Source: Pseudolabrys sp.
GTDB taxonomy: Bacteria; Pseudomonadota; Alphaproteobacteria; Rhizobiales; Xanthobacteraceae
NCBI GenBank assembly: GCA_026125895.1
Contig: JAHCKG010000009.1
Coordinates: 1-64,000, forward strand
Direction of reading: 5' to 3'
Length of the DNA stretch: 64,000 nucleotides
Shown here: positions 50,670 through 61,326 of the stretch, in pieces
Layout of the letters: every line of letters starts with the position of its first letter
Numbering within the stretch: the stretch's first letter is position 1
Made by a program: the position numbers and the translations under genes
Notes under the pieces: generated by a model
Databases searched by the model: none
What the model was told of the DNA's origin: nothing
What the model saw: only the letters and a program-made list of their open reading frames with translations

Positions 50670-51251
50670 TCACTGCTTGAGGCTATGCTTCTCCAGCAGC
50701 CGGACGGTGCTCGCTTGCGGGCCCTTGTCACCCGCCTCTTCCGCGTAGGAGACGTGCGAATTGACTTTGAGCCTGGCGAAATTGCCGCCGAGCACGCTGT
50801 TGCGGTGGAAATAGATCTCGCGGCCATCCGGCGTCTCGATGAAGCCGAACTCACCGAGGGGATCGAGCTCGACAACGATACCGACCGGCGCTCCGGCAGA
50901 GGTTTTCACGTCGCCCTGCATCTTGCGCACCTGATCCTGCAACTGCCGGCGCGCCCGCTTGAAAGTGTCGTTGATGGCGAAGGGCAGATCGGAATAGCGC
51001 TCGTCGTTCTGCCGGGTGCGGCCGACATTGACCTCGCGGCCTTCCGGCAGAGCCAGGCGGATGCTGACCTCGAACAGGCCGCCGGTGCGGTGACGGCCGC
51101 CCGGGCCTTTCAACACCACCCGCCCCGCCGTTATGCGGCCGAAGCGCTCCTCGAGTTGCGCGACATGGGTGGCAACGGCGCTGCGCACCCGCGGATCGGC
51201 ATCGACGCCGTGAAAATCAATCTCGACCGGTGTTTCCATGATTGCCACCAT
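50670..51251 (-). CDS. HPF/RaiA-like ribosome-associated protein fused to a cold-shock domain
   Basis: 193 aa. Residues about 5-105 match the HPF/RaiA fold (VEIDFHGVDADPRVRSAVATHVAQLEERF, YSDLPFAINDTFKRARRQLQD). Residues about 120-190 are a cold-shock domain: RNP1-like GEFGFIETPDGREIYFH and RNP2-like segment before, with IYFHRNSVL and TVRLLEKHSL at the end. HPF domains bind the 30S decoding centre and hibernating ribosomes; CSDs bind RNA. A start at 51239 (METPVEIDF) is also possible. It follows polX by 51 bp, on the same strand. Confidence 0.9.
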   Translation of the reverse strand: MVAIMETPVEIDFHGVDADPRVRSAVATHVAQLEERFGRITAGRVVLKGPGGRHRTGGLFEVSIRLALPEGREVNVGRTRQNDERYSDLPFAINDTFKRARRQLQDQVRKMQGDVKTSAGAPVGIVVELDPLGEFGFIETPDGREIYFHRNSVLGGNFARLKVNSHVSYAEEAGDKGPQASTVRLLEKHSLKQ

Positions 51252-51302
51252 CGTTGTTTGGCGAAGCGTCGGCCAGCCGAACGCCGCCGGCTTTGATCTG
51301 CC

Positions 51303-53027
51303 TCAAGCCGCCTGCAACAGCCGCCGTTTCAGCAGCTTGCGCATTTCGGTTAGCGGCCGCGTATTGATCACATCGTCGGCGGTGAGCCAGGCGCGCCGGG
51401 CCTGATCGATGCCGTAACGAATGTACTGAAACGAGTTCACCGTGTGAGCATCGGTCGAGATGGCGAACTTGACGCCCTTGCTCTGCGCCATGTGTGCGTG
51501 AAGATCGTTGAGGTCGAGCCGTTCCGGCTGCGAATTGATCTCCAGGCAGCAGCCGAGCTCGGCGGCGGCCGACGTCAGCCGGTCCATGTCGACTTCATAG
51601 GGTTCGCGCTCGCCGATCAGCCGTCCGGTCGGATGGCCGATCACCGAAACGTGCGGATTGCGCATTGCACGGATGATGCGGTCGGTCTGCGCCTCGCGCG
51701 CCAGATCGAAATAGGAATGCACCGAGGCGACGACGACGTCGAGCTGGGCCAGAGCCGAGTCGGGCAGATCGAGCCGACCGTCCTTGAGGATATCAACCTC
51801 GATGCCTTTCAGTATCGCGAAGCCGGATAGCCCGGCATTGATCCTGTCGATCTCGCGGCACTGCCGTGCCACGCGCGCGGCATCGAGGCCGTGCGACATG
51901 GTTTGGCGGCGGCTGTGATCGGTCAGCGCCATGTAACTCAAGCCGCCAGCCTGCGCCGCCGCAGCCATCTCCGCGATCGAGGCAGTACCGTCGGTCCAAT
52001 CGGAATGCACATGCAAGTCACCGCGGATATCGCCCGCCGCGATCAGCTTCGGCAATGCGCCGGCCTGCGCCAGAGCTACCTCGCCGCGGTCCTCGCGCAT
52101 TTCCGGCGGCACGAAGGCCAGGCCGAGCTTCGCGTAAACTTCTTCCTCGGTGGCGCCGGCGATGCGGCGGCGGCCGGCGAACAGACCGTATTCGTTGAGC
52201 TTCCATTTGCGCTTGGCAGCGATATTGCGCAGCGCGATGTTGTGCGCCTTGGAGCCGGTGAAATACAGAAGCGCAGCGCCGTAGCTTTGCTCCGGCACGG
52301 CGCGCACATCGACCTGCAGGCCGGAGCGCAGCACGACGGTGGTGCGCGTCGGACCTTGCGCGATCACATCGGCGACGTTGGCATATGTCACCAGCCGCTC
52401 GCCGACCGCCGCGCCGTGACCGGCCAGCACCAGCACATCGAGATCGCCGACCGTATCGCGGCGGCGGCGATAGCTGCCGGCGACGACGACCCGGCCGCTG
52501 TCTTTCAGGTAAGCAGCGAGCGCCTCGGCTTCGGCTTCGGCCACCGACAGCTTGTAGCGCCGCGTTTCGATCGGCTTGGCCAGCGCCTCGGCGATCTTCT
52601 TCTCCGTGACCTCCCCGAAGCCGCGCAGCTTGCGCAGGCGGCCCTTCTCGATGGCCTGGCGCAGATCGTCGAGCGTGCGGATCTTGAGGCGGTCATAGAT
52701 GAGCTTGATGCGCTTGGGCCCAAGGCCGGGCAGCGCCGCCATGGCGCCGAGATCGCCGGGCAGCTTCTTCTTCAGCGCATCGAGCAGGGCGAAATGTTCG
52801 GAGGCGACGATATCGGCTATCTTGCCGGCAAGATCCTTACCGATGCCCGGCAACTCCGACAGATCGGCCTTGGCGGCCAGCATGCTGTGTACGCTTTGCG
52901 GCAGGCCTTCGATTGTGCGCGCCGCGCGACGATAGGCCCGCACACGAAACGGGTTGTCGCCTTTCACCTCGAGAAGGTCGGCGGTCTGGTCGAACATCGC
53001 GGCGATTTCGGCGTTCTGGACCGGCAT
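51303..53027 (-). CDS. polX: PolX-type DNA polymerase/3'-5' exonuclease
   Basis: 574 aa. An N-terminal helix-hairpin-helix region (about 1-165; LPGIGKDLAGKIADIV, LPGLGPKRIKLIYDRL) is followed by the family X nucleotidyltransferase core (VGDLDVLVLAG, the GDLD metal site), and a C-terminal PHP phosphoesterase domain (about 335-574; GDLHVHSDWTDGT, ALTDHSRR, EVDIL, VASVHSYF, VIGHPTGR, ISTDAH). It fills short gaps in base-excision and end-joining repair. The PHP metal residues appear intact, so exonuclease activity is likely. Confidence 0.95.
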   Translation of the reverse strand: MPVQNAEIAAMFDQTADLLEVKGDNPFRVRAYRRAARTIEGLPQSVHSMLAAKADLSELPGIGKDLAGKIADIVASEHFALLDALKKKLPGDLGAMAALPGLGPKRIKLIYDRLKIRTLDDLRQAIEKGRLRKLRGFGEVTEKKIAEALAKPIETRRYKLSVAEAEAEALAAYLKDSGRVVVAGSYRRRRDTVGDLDVLVLAGHGAAVGERLVTYANVADVIAQGPTRTTVVLRSGLQVDVRAVPEQSYGAALLYFTGSKAHNIALRNIAAKRKWKLNEYGLFAGRRRIAGATEEEVYAKLGLAFVPPEMREDRGEVALAQAGALPKLIAAGDIRGDLHVHSDWTDGTASIAEMAAAAQAGGLSYMALTDHSRRQTMSHGLDAARVARQCREIDRINAGLSGFAILKGIEVDILKDGRLDLPDSALAQLDVVVASVHSYFDLAREAQTDRIIRAMRNPHVSVIGHPTGRLIGEREPYEVDMDRLTSAAAELGCCLEINSQPERLDLNDLHAHMAQSKGVKFAISTDAHTVNSFQYIRYGIDQARRAWLTADDVINTRPLTEMRKLLKRRLLQAA

Positions 53028-53092
53028 CGGCGATTACCGCCATTCCGGATCCGGGCGCTTCTGCAAGAGCCCGGATCGCCGGATGGCTGCGT

Positions 53093-53368
53093 CTAGCGGC
53101 AGCGCGTGTAGTGGCGGCGGCCGTTGCGGTCACGCCAGTAGCAGCGGCCGGGCCGCGTTTCGTCGGCAATGATCGCGCCGGCGGCGGCGCCAATCAGGCC
53201 ACCCGCAACCGCCGCGCCGGCCGAACGGCCGGCCAGACCGCCGATCAAGGCACCGGTGCCCGCGCCGATGAGAGCGCCGCCGGCAACGCGATCCTGACGC
53301 GCCGTTTCGCAACCGGCCAGGCCCAGGCCCAGCGTGGCCACGACGGCCAAAGCAAGTATCTTTCGCAT
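53093..53368 (-). CDS. Glycine-zipper lipoprotein
   Basis: 91 aa. A lipobox LAGC sits at the end of a signal peptide (LALAVVATLGLGLAGCETA). The body is a glycine zipper (GGALIGAGTGALIGGLAGRSAGAAVAGGLIGAA), typical of SlyB/YMGG-like surface proteins, and the C-terminus is RCYWRDRNGRRHYTRCR. GGAGGCGATGGA precedes the ATG. Probably attached to the outer membrane. Single gene. Confidence 0.85.
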   Translation of the reverse strand: MRKILALAVVATLGLGLAGCETARQDRVAGGALIGAGTGALIGGLAGRSAGAAVAGGLIGAAAGAIIADETRPGRCYWRDRNGRRHYTRCR

Positions 53369-53595
53369 TCCATCGCCTCCTTTGTTGAGTTCGCAGACAG
53401 CACGCAAATTCCGCGGAACTCCTGCCTTGCGCTAGATCAAAGAAGGCGCCGAAACAGCAGAAATGACGCAACGCACAAGGCGACGAGCGCAGCCTGACAC
53501 CGTGTTCGTCGCTGGCGATGAAGCGGCTTGATCTGGCGCAAGGTACGGCCAGCGGCGAGCGGTCAGCATCGCCGGCACCGATCATGGAGACCGCG

Positions 53596-54045
53596 ATGAC
53601 TGCCACGTCTCAACCCATCGAACCGGACAGCGACAAGGCCGAACTCAGCATCTCGCCGGAGAAGGTCTTCTTCCTCATCGTCAAGGCGCGCGAGTTCGAC
53701 GTCAAAGACGTCGTCACCGAGCCGGACCCCGGCTCCAATCCGTCCGACGACATGGAGGCCGCCGTTCTAGAGGATCACAAGGACGATCCCACGGTCGAGG
53801 AGATGGCGTCCTTCATCAACGCGCTGTCGCTCGACGAACAGATCGATCTGGTCGCGCTGGCCTGGCTGGGGCGCGACGACTACACCGCCGACGACTGGAG
53901 CGAGATTCGAGCCGAAGCGGCTCGCGCTCACAACAAGCGCACCGCCCGCTATCTGCTCGGCATGCCGATGCTCGGCGATCATCTCGAGGAAGGCCTCGCG
54001 CAGCTCGGCTACTCCCTCGAAGAATATGAGATGAACCGGCTGTAG
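53596..54045 (+). CDS. DUF3775 protein
   Basis: 149 aa. It matches the DUF3775 family: SPEKVFFLIVKAREFDVKDV at the N-terminus, then an acidic middle and INALSLDEQIDLVALAWLGRDDYTADDW with HLEEGLAQLGYSLEEYE at the end. The function is unknown; the protein is soluble and acidic. GGAGA lies six bases upstream of the ATG. Confidence 0.85.
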   Translation: MTATSQPIEPDSDKAELSISPEKVFFLIVKAREFDVKDVVTEPDPGSNPSDDMEAAVLEDHKDDPTVEEMASFINALSLDEQIDLVALAWLGRDDYTADDWSEIRAEAARAHNKRTARYLLGMPMLGDHLEEGLAQLGYSLEEYEMNRL

Positions 54046-54222
54046 CGCCGCTATCGCGAGGATCATCCGCGGCCGCGCCGAAGTTCCATTGGAACCCGGC
54101 CGCCTCAATTGACAAATTGTGGCCGCGAAGACGCGCGATATCAAGGCTTGTCGCCCCGCGCCGCCGGTTTACGATCGAAGCGCCGGATTTCAGAACCACG
54201 CCATTTTTCCGGGTCGCTTTAC

Positions 54223-56709
<2,487 letters not shown>

Positions 56710-56724
56710 GGCGGACGTTCTCTA

Positions 56725-57393
56725 TCAGCCTTTCGGCTGCGGAGCAGCATTGATCGCGAGCTGCGCGGCGAAAGCCCGCTTATAGGCCGGCCGTGCTTCG
56801 CCGCGCGCCACATAGGCGGCGAGATTCGCAAACTCATCGAGCAGGCCCGACGCGCGCAGCCTCAGCAGCACCGACACCATCATCAGGTCGCCGGCGCTGA
56901 ACGCGCCATCGAGCCACTCGCTTTTGCCGAGGTAAGCGGAAAGCGGCTTCAACCGGCCGCGAATGCGATCCTTCACCAGCGGCAGGCGCTCCGCACTCCA
57001 AGGCTTGTCGCCCTCGGCAAAGCGCGCATTGGCGAGATCGAGAATCGGCGGCTCCACCGTGTTGACCGCGGCAAACATCCAGGTGATGGCGCGGGCCCGG
57101 CCATCGGAATGCTCCGGCAACAGGTCGGCATGGCCTTGGTCAATTTGGCGCTGGGCGATGTGAAAGACGATCGCCCCCGTCTCGAACAGAACGAGCCCGT
57201 CTTCCTCATAGGTTGGAATTTGGCCGAACGGATGCCGCGCCAGATGCGGGGGCTCCTTCATCGCCGCAAAAGAAACAAGCCGAACGGCATAGGATTGGCC
57301 GGCTTCTTCGAGCGCCCAGCGCACCCGCGTATCGCGGGCCAGCCCCTGCCCGCCATCCGGCGATCGCTCGAACGCAGTAATCGTGATGGTCAT
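56725..57393 (-). CDS. Glutathione S-transferase-family protein
   Basis: 222 aa. An N-terminal thioredoxin-like domain (VRWALEEAGQSYAVRLVSF, HPFGQIPTYEEDGLVLFETGAIVFHIA) and an all-helical C-terminal domain (AGDLMMVSVLLRLRASGLL, with the GST N-capping box FSAGDLMM). It probably conjugates or reduces a small electrophile with glutathione. It lies between glgP and malQ on the minus strand with no evident role in glucan metabolism. Confidence 0.9.
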   Translation of the reverse strand: MTITITAFERSPDGGQGLARDTRVRWALEEAGQSYAVRLVSFAAMKEPPHLARHPFGQIPTYEEDGLVLFETGAIVFHIAQRQIDQGHADLLPEHSDGRARAITWMFAAVNTVEPPILDLANARFAEGDKPWSAERLPLVKDRIRGRLKPLSAYLGKSEWLDGAFSAGDLMMVSVLLRLRASGLLDEFANLAAYVARGEARPAYKRAFAAQLAINAAPQPKG

Positions 57394-57441
57394 CGCACAC
57401 TCCTTGAGGAGCCCCTCATGACGGGCGCCGCGCCAACCATC

Positions 57442-59199
57442 CTAGCGCGAGTCGCGGCCGGCCGCCTTGAATGCCGCCGCCACCGTTCGCAAGCCGGGCG
57501 AATCCTCAAGGGCCTCGAGCGGCACTGAGATCCTGCGCCGCCAGTTGGGATGCTCGTCGATCGTACCCGGGATGTTGACCTGCTCGGCGATGCCGAGAAT
57601 ATCCTCGATCGAGGCCATGACCAGCCGGCACGGCGTCTGGCCGAGGACATAGGCGACCGCGGCGAAATCGTCATTGCCGTCGGCACGCTCGTTCAAAAGA
57701 TGGCGCAGCATCTGCCGCGAATGCGCGCGCGCATCGTCGCTCTCGCCCGGGTCGATGCCGAGCCTGCGCTTGAGTGCGAGGTCGGACGACTCCGTCCATG
57801 CCCTGAACGTCGACAGGTCATGCGTGTTGAATGCGGCCAGCGCTTCGGCCGGATAGTGGTCGGGCGACCGAAACCGGCCGTCAGCCTCGCGTTCGAACAT
57901 CATGACGCGGTAGCTCCACAGGCCCCAGTGCGCCAAAGTTTCGCGAAAGCCTTCGGGCACGGTGCCGAGATCCTCGCCGATGACGATGCACTTGTTGCGG
58001 TTGCTCTCTTCGGCGACGACTCGCAGCATCGCCTCGAACGGGTAGCGGATGTAGGCGCCCTGCGCGGCGCCGCGGCCGGCAGGAATGAGAAACAGCCGCT
58101 TCAGGGCGAGCACATGATCGAGGCGCACCGCGCCGGCGTGGCGCATCGTCGCCTGCATCAGGCGCCGCAGCGGCGCGAAGTCGTCCCTGGCGATGTTACG
58201 CGGATTGAACGGTGCCAGCCCCCAGTTCTGGCCGGCGCGGTTGAATTCGTCAGGCGGCGCGCCGACAGAGACGCCGGGCACGATGGCATCCTGGTCGCTC
58301 CACGCATCGGCGCCATGCGGATCGATGCCGACGGCGAGATCGGTATAGAGCCCGATCGACATGCCGAGGCGGCGCGCCTGCGTCTGACAGTCGCCGAGCT
58401 GGCGATCAGCGGTCCACTGCATGAATTCCTGGAATTCGCAGGCGTCCTGATTGGCGACGCGGAATTCGGCCAGCGCTTGCGCTGTCGGCGTCCGCCACTT
58501 CATCGACCATTGCGGCCATGGCTTCGGCGCGTGGGTCAGACGCAGGACTTCGAAAGCCGCAAAACGACGTAACGCATCGCCCGCCTCGGTCCGGTATTTT
58601 TCAAAATCGGCACGCCGGCCAGCGGCGGCGTTGCGCTTGAAGTTCTCCCAGGTCTGCCACAGCACTTCGAGCTTGAGCTGACCGACTGCGCGGTAGGCGA
58701 TGAGTTCGCCCTGCCGGGCGGCGGCGATGTCCTCGTCCCATTCGCCAAGATCGGGACACTCCGGGATCGCCGCGACGTCGATGTAGAGCGGGTTGAGAAA
58801 GAGACGGCTGTTCGGCCGATACGGGCTCGCATCCTCGGCGCGCTCCGGCGTCAGCGCGTGCAGCGGATTGAGGCCGATGGCGCCGGCGCCCGCCCGCGCC
58901 GCGATCTCGATGAGCCGCGACAGATCGGTGAAATCGCCGTGGCCCCAGTTGCGCGCCGAACTCAGCGCATAAAGCTGCACCGCCAGACCCCAGACACGGC
59001 GGCCGTCGCCCTGATAAGCCCGAACATGACCTTCACGTCGCGGCTGTGGCGCGAGATCGGGCACCGGCGCCGTCTGCCCGGCCGCCAGCACATCGACCAG
59101 GCGTCGCTGCGTTTCCGGGTCGATCGCGTGCCAATGACCGAATATGTCGTGGTAACCGGCCTCAATGCCGCAGGCTTCGGCGACGTCCCGATCGCTCAT
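57442..59199 (-). CDS. malQ: 4-alpha-glucanotransferase
   Basis: 585 aa, somewhat shorter than many MalQ proteins. It transfers maltooligosyl units between glucans. Family segments: WGLAVQLYALSSARNWGHGDFTDL, ASPYRPNSRLFLNPLYID, MSIGLYTDLAVGIDPHGADAW (catalytic-barrel region), VRLDHVLALKRLFLIP, and CIVIGEDLGTVPEG with the acid/base glutamate. The ATG has GAGG upstream. Neighbours glgP and glgE support a role in trimming or recycling linear glucans. Confidence 0.94.
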   Translation of the reverse strand: MSDRDVAEACGIEAGYHDIFGHWHAIDPETQRRLVDVLAAGQTAPVPDLAPQPRREGHVRAYQGDGRRVWGLAVQLYALSSARNWGHGDFTDLSRLIEIAARAGAGAIGLNPLHALTPERAEDASPYRPNSRLFLNPLYIDVAAIPECPDLGEWDEDIAAARQGELIAYRAVGQLKLEVLWQTWENFKRNAAAGRRADFEKYRTEAGDALRRFAAFEVLRLTHAPKPWPQWSMKWRTPTAQALAEFRVANQDACEFQEFMQWTADRQLGDCQTQARRLGMSIGLYTDLAVGIDPHGADAWSDQDAIVPGVSVGAPPDEFNRAGQNWGLAPFNPRNIARDDFAPLRRLMQATMRHAGAVRLDHVLALKRLFLIPAGRGAAQGAYIRYPFEAMLRVVAEESNRNKCIVIGEDLGTVPEGFRETLAHWGLWSYRVMMFEREADGRFRSPDHYPAEALAAFNTHDLSTFRAWTESSDLALKRRLGIDPGESDDARAHSRQMLRHLLNERADGNDDFAAVAYVLGQTPCRLVMASIEDILGIAEQVNIPGTIDEHPNWRRRISVPLEALEDSPGLRTVAAAFKAAGRDSR

Positions 59200-59341
59200 C
59201 GGCCGATCCTCACGATCCGGCCCGGAACGGCCCCAAGACCATCCGGAACCTTAGGACCGCTCGGCGGTTTTCCAACCGGGTAAGAGCGCGCAAATAACAC
59301 AGCTGGCGCGGCATCATTTGACACAATCGGGAGCATTCGGG

Positions 59342-61318
59342 GTGAAGGCCGAGCGGTCGTTTTCACACAAGGCATTTGAAAGTTCCTCTTCCGATCCGAC
59401 GGGCCCGCGCTTCCGCTTCGAGGACATCTTTCCGTGCGTCGACGGCGGCCGCTACGCAGTAAAACGCATAGCTGGCGAAACGGTCGATGTTTGGGCCGAT
59501 ATTTTTCGTGAAGGCCATGATGTGCTCGGCGCCGCGCTGCTCTGGCGGCGTCAGGAGGCCAGCGAGTGGCAGCGCGAGGACATGGTCCAGTTCGGCAACG
59601 ATCGCTGGCATGGCCGCTTCACGCCGCCGGAGCCGGGCTACTACATTTTCGAGCTGGAGGCCTGGACCGACCAGTACGGCACCTGGCGCAAGGAATTCCT
59701 CGCCAAGCAGAAGGCCGGGCAGAATGTCGCGCTCGAAGCGCGCGAGGGCCTCGAACTGCTGCAGCAGCTGATGCCGCCGGAAGACGGGCCGCGCGCCATC
59801 GTCGAAGCGGCGGTTCACAAATTCACCGGGAGCAACAACCCGGACGATCTGCTCGACGAGTGGCTGGCGACCGCGATGCGCCAGGGCGGCCAGCGGCCCG
59901 ACCTGTGCCGCAGCGCGCCCGTGCCGCTGATGGCGGACCGCGAGCGCGCCCGCGCCGGCGCCTGGTACGAGATGGTGCCGCGCAGCCAGAGCCCGGTGCC
60001 GGGCCAGCACGGCACCTTCAAGGACTGTGTCGCCCGCGTCCCGGAGATTGCCGCGCTCGGTTTCGACGTTCTGTATCTGACGCCGATCCATCCGGTCGGC
60101 CGCACCAACCGCAAGGGCAAGAACAACGCCGTCAAGGCCGAGCCCGGCGATGTCGGCAGCTTCTATGCCGTCGGCAACGAACATGGCGGCCACGATGCGG
60201 TGGAACCGGCGCTGGGCACGCTCGACGATTTCCGCGCGCTGGTGGCGGCCTGTCACCAGTACGGCATCGAAGTCGCCATGGACATCGCCGTGCAATGTTC
60301 GCCGGATCATCCCTGGCTGAAAGAGCACCCGCAGTGGTTCAAGCGGCGGCCCGATGGCAGCATCAAATATGCAGAGAATCCACCGAAGAAGTACGAAGAC
60401 ATCGTCAATCCGGACTTCGCTTCCGACGACAGCATCGGGCTGTGGATCGCGCTGCGCGACGTGCTGCTGTTCTGGGTCAAGCAGGGCGTGCGCATCTTCC
60501 GCATCGACAATCCGCACACCAAACCATTCCCATTCTGGGAGTGGGCAATCCGCGAGGTGCAGACGCGCGACCCCGGCGTGATCTTCCTTGCGGAAGCTTT
60601 CACGCGGCCGAAGGTCATGAAGGCGCTGGCCAAGCTTGGCTTCACGCAGTCCTACACCTACTTCACCTGGCGCACCGGCAAGGAAGAGCTGCAGGAGTAC
60701 CTCAGCGAGCTCACCGGCTATCCCGAGCGCGAATACTACCGGCCGAACTTCTTCGTCACCACGCCGGACATCCTGCCGGTGCAGTTGCAGACCGGCGAGA
60801 CCTGGCTGTTCAAGGCGCGCGCCGCGCTGGCCGCGACCTTGTCGTCGAATTACGGCATCTACAACGGCTTCGAGTTGATCGAGCACGAGCCGCTGCCGGG
60901 CCGCGAGGAGTACATCGACTCCGAGAAATACGAAATACGTACTCGCGATTGGAACAAGCCGGGCAACATCAAGGCTTACTTGCACCGCATCAACATGATC
61001 CGGCGCGAGAACCCGGCGCTGCTGCAAACCGTCAATTTGCGCTTCCTGCAAACCAACGACCCCAACGTCATCGGCTTCATCAAGGAGTCGGTCGACGGCA
61101 GCAACGCCGTGGCGGTCGCCATCTCGCTGGTGAAGGAGCCGCGCGAATTCTGGTTCCACTTCGCTGACGCCCAGATCGGACCGGCCGACAAACGCCGGCC
61201 GGTGCGCGAGCTCGAAAATCTTGTCACCGGCGAACGGCACCTTCTCGAGTGGAATGGGTTGCGTATCAAGCTCGACCCGATGAGCGACCCCGCCATTCTT
61301 TTCCGCTGCCACGTTTAA
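59342..61318 (+). CDS. glgE: Alpha-1,4-glucan:maltose-1-phosphate maltosyltransferase
   Basis: About 658 aa GH13 enzyme. It adds maltosyl units from maltose 1-phosphate to alpha-glucan. Motifs: FDVLYLTPIHPVGRTNRKG, the barrel segment IFRIDNPHTKPFPFWEW with the nucleophilic Asp, EAFTRPKVM with the acid/base Glu, and the GlgE-typical HPQWFKRRPDGSIKYAENPPKKYED. The start is a GTG (59342) preceded by GGAG; a TTG eight codons upstream is possible. Nine bases before treS, and probably co-transcribed. Confidence 0.94.
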   Translation: MKAERSFSHKAFESSSSDPTGPRFRFEDIFPCVDGGRYAVKRIAGETVDVWADIFREGHDVLGAALLWRRQEASEWQREDMVQFGNDRWHGRFTPPEPGYYIFELEAWTDQYGTWRKEFLAKQKAGQNVALEAREGLELLQQLMPPEDGPRAIVEAAVHKFTGSNNPDDLLDEWLATAMRQGGQRPDLCRSAPVPLMADRERARAGAWYEMVPRSQSPVPGQHGTFKDCVARVPEIAALGFDVLYLTPIHPVGRTNRKGKNNAVKAEPGDVGSFYAVGNEHGGHDAVEPALGTLDDFRALVAACHQYGIEVAMDIAVQCSPDHPWLKEHPQWFKRRPDGSIKYAENPPKKYEDIVNPDFASDDSIGLWIALRDVLLFWVKQGVRIFRIDNPHTKPFPFWEWAIREVQTRDPGVIFLAEAFTRPKVMKALAKLGFTQSYTYFTWRTGKEELQEYLSELTGYPEREYYRPNFFVTTPDILPVQLQTGETWLFKARAALAATLSSNYGIYNGFELIEHEPLPGREEYIDSEKYEIRTRDWNKPGNIKAYLHRINMIRRENPALLQTVNLRFLQTNDPNVIGFIKESVDGSNAVAVAISLVKEPREFWFHFADAQIGPADKRRPVRELENLVTGERHLLEWNGLRIKLDPMSDPAILFRCHV

Positions 61319-61326
61319 GTGCGCTC

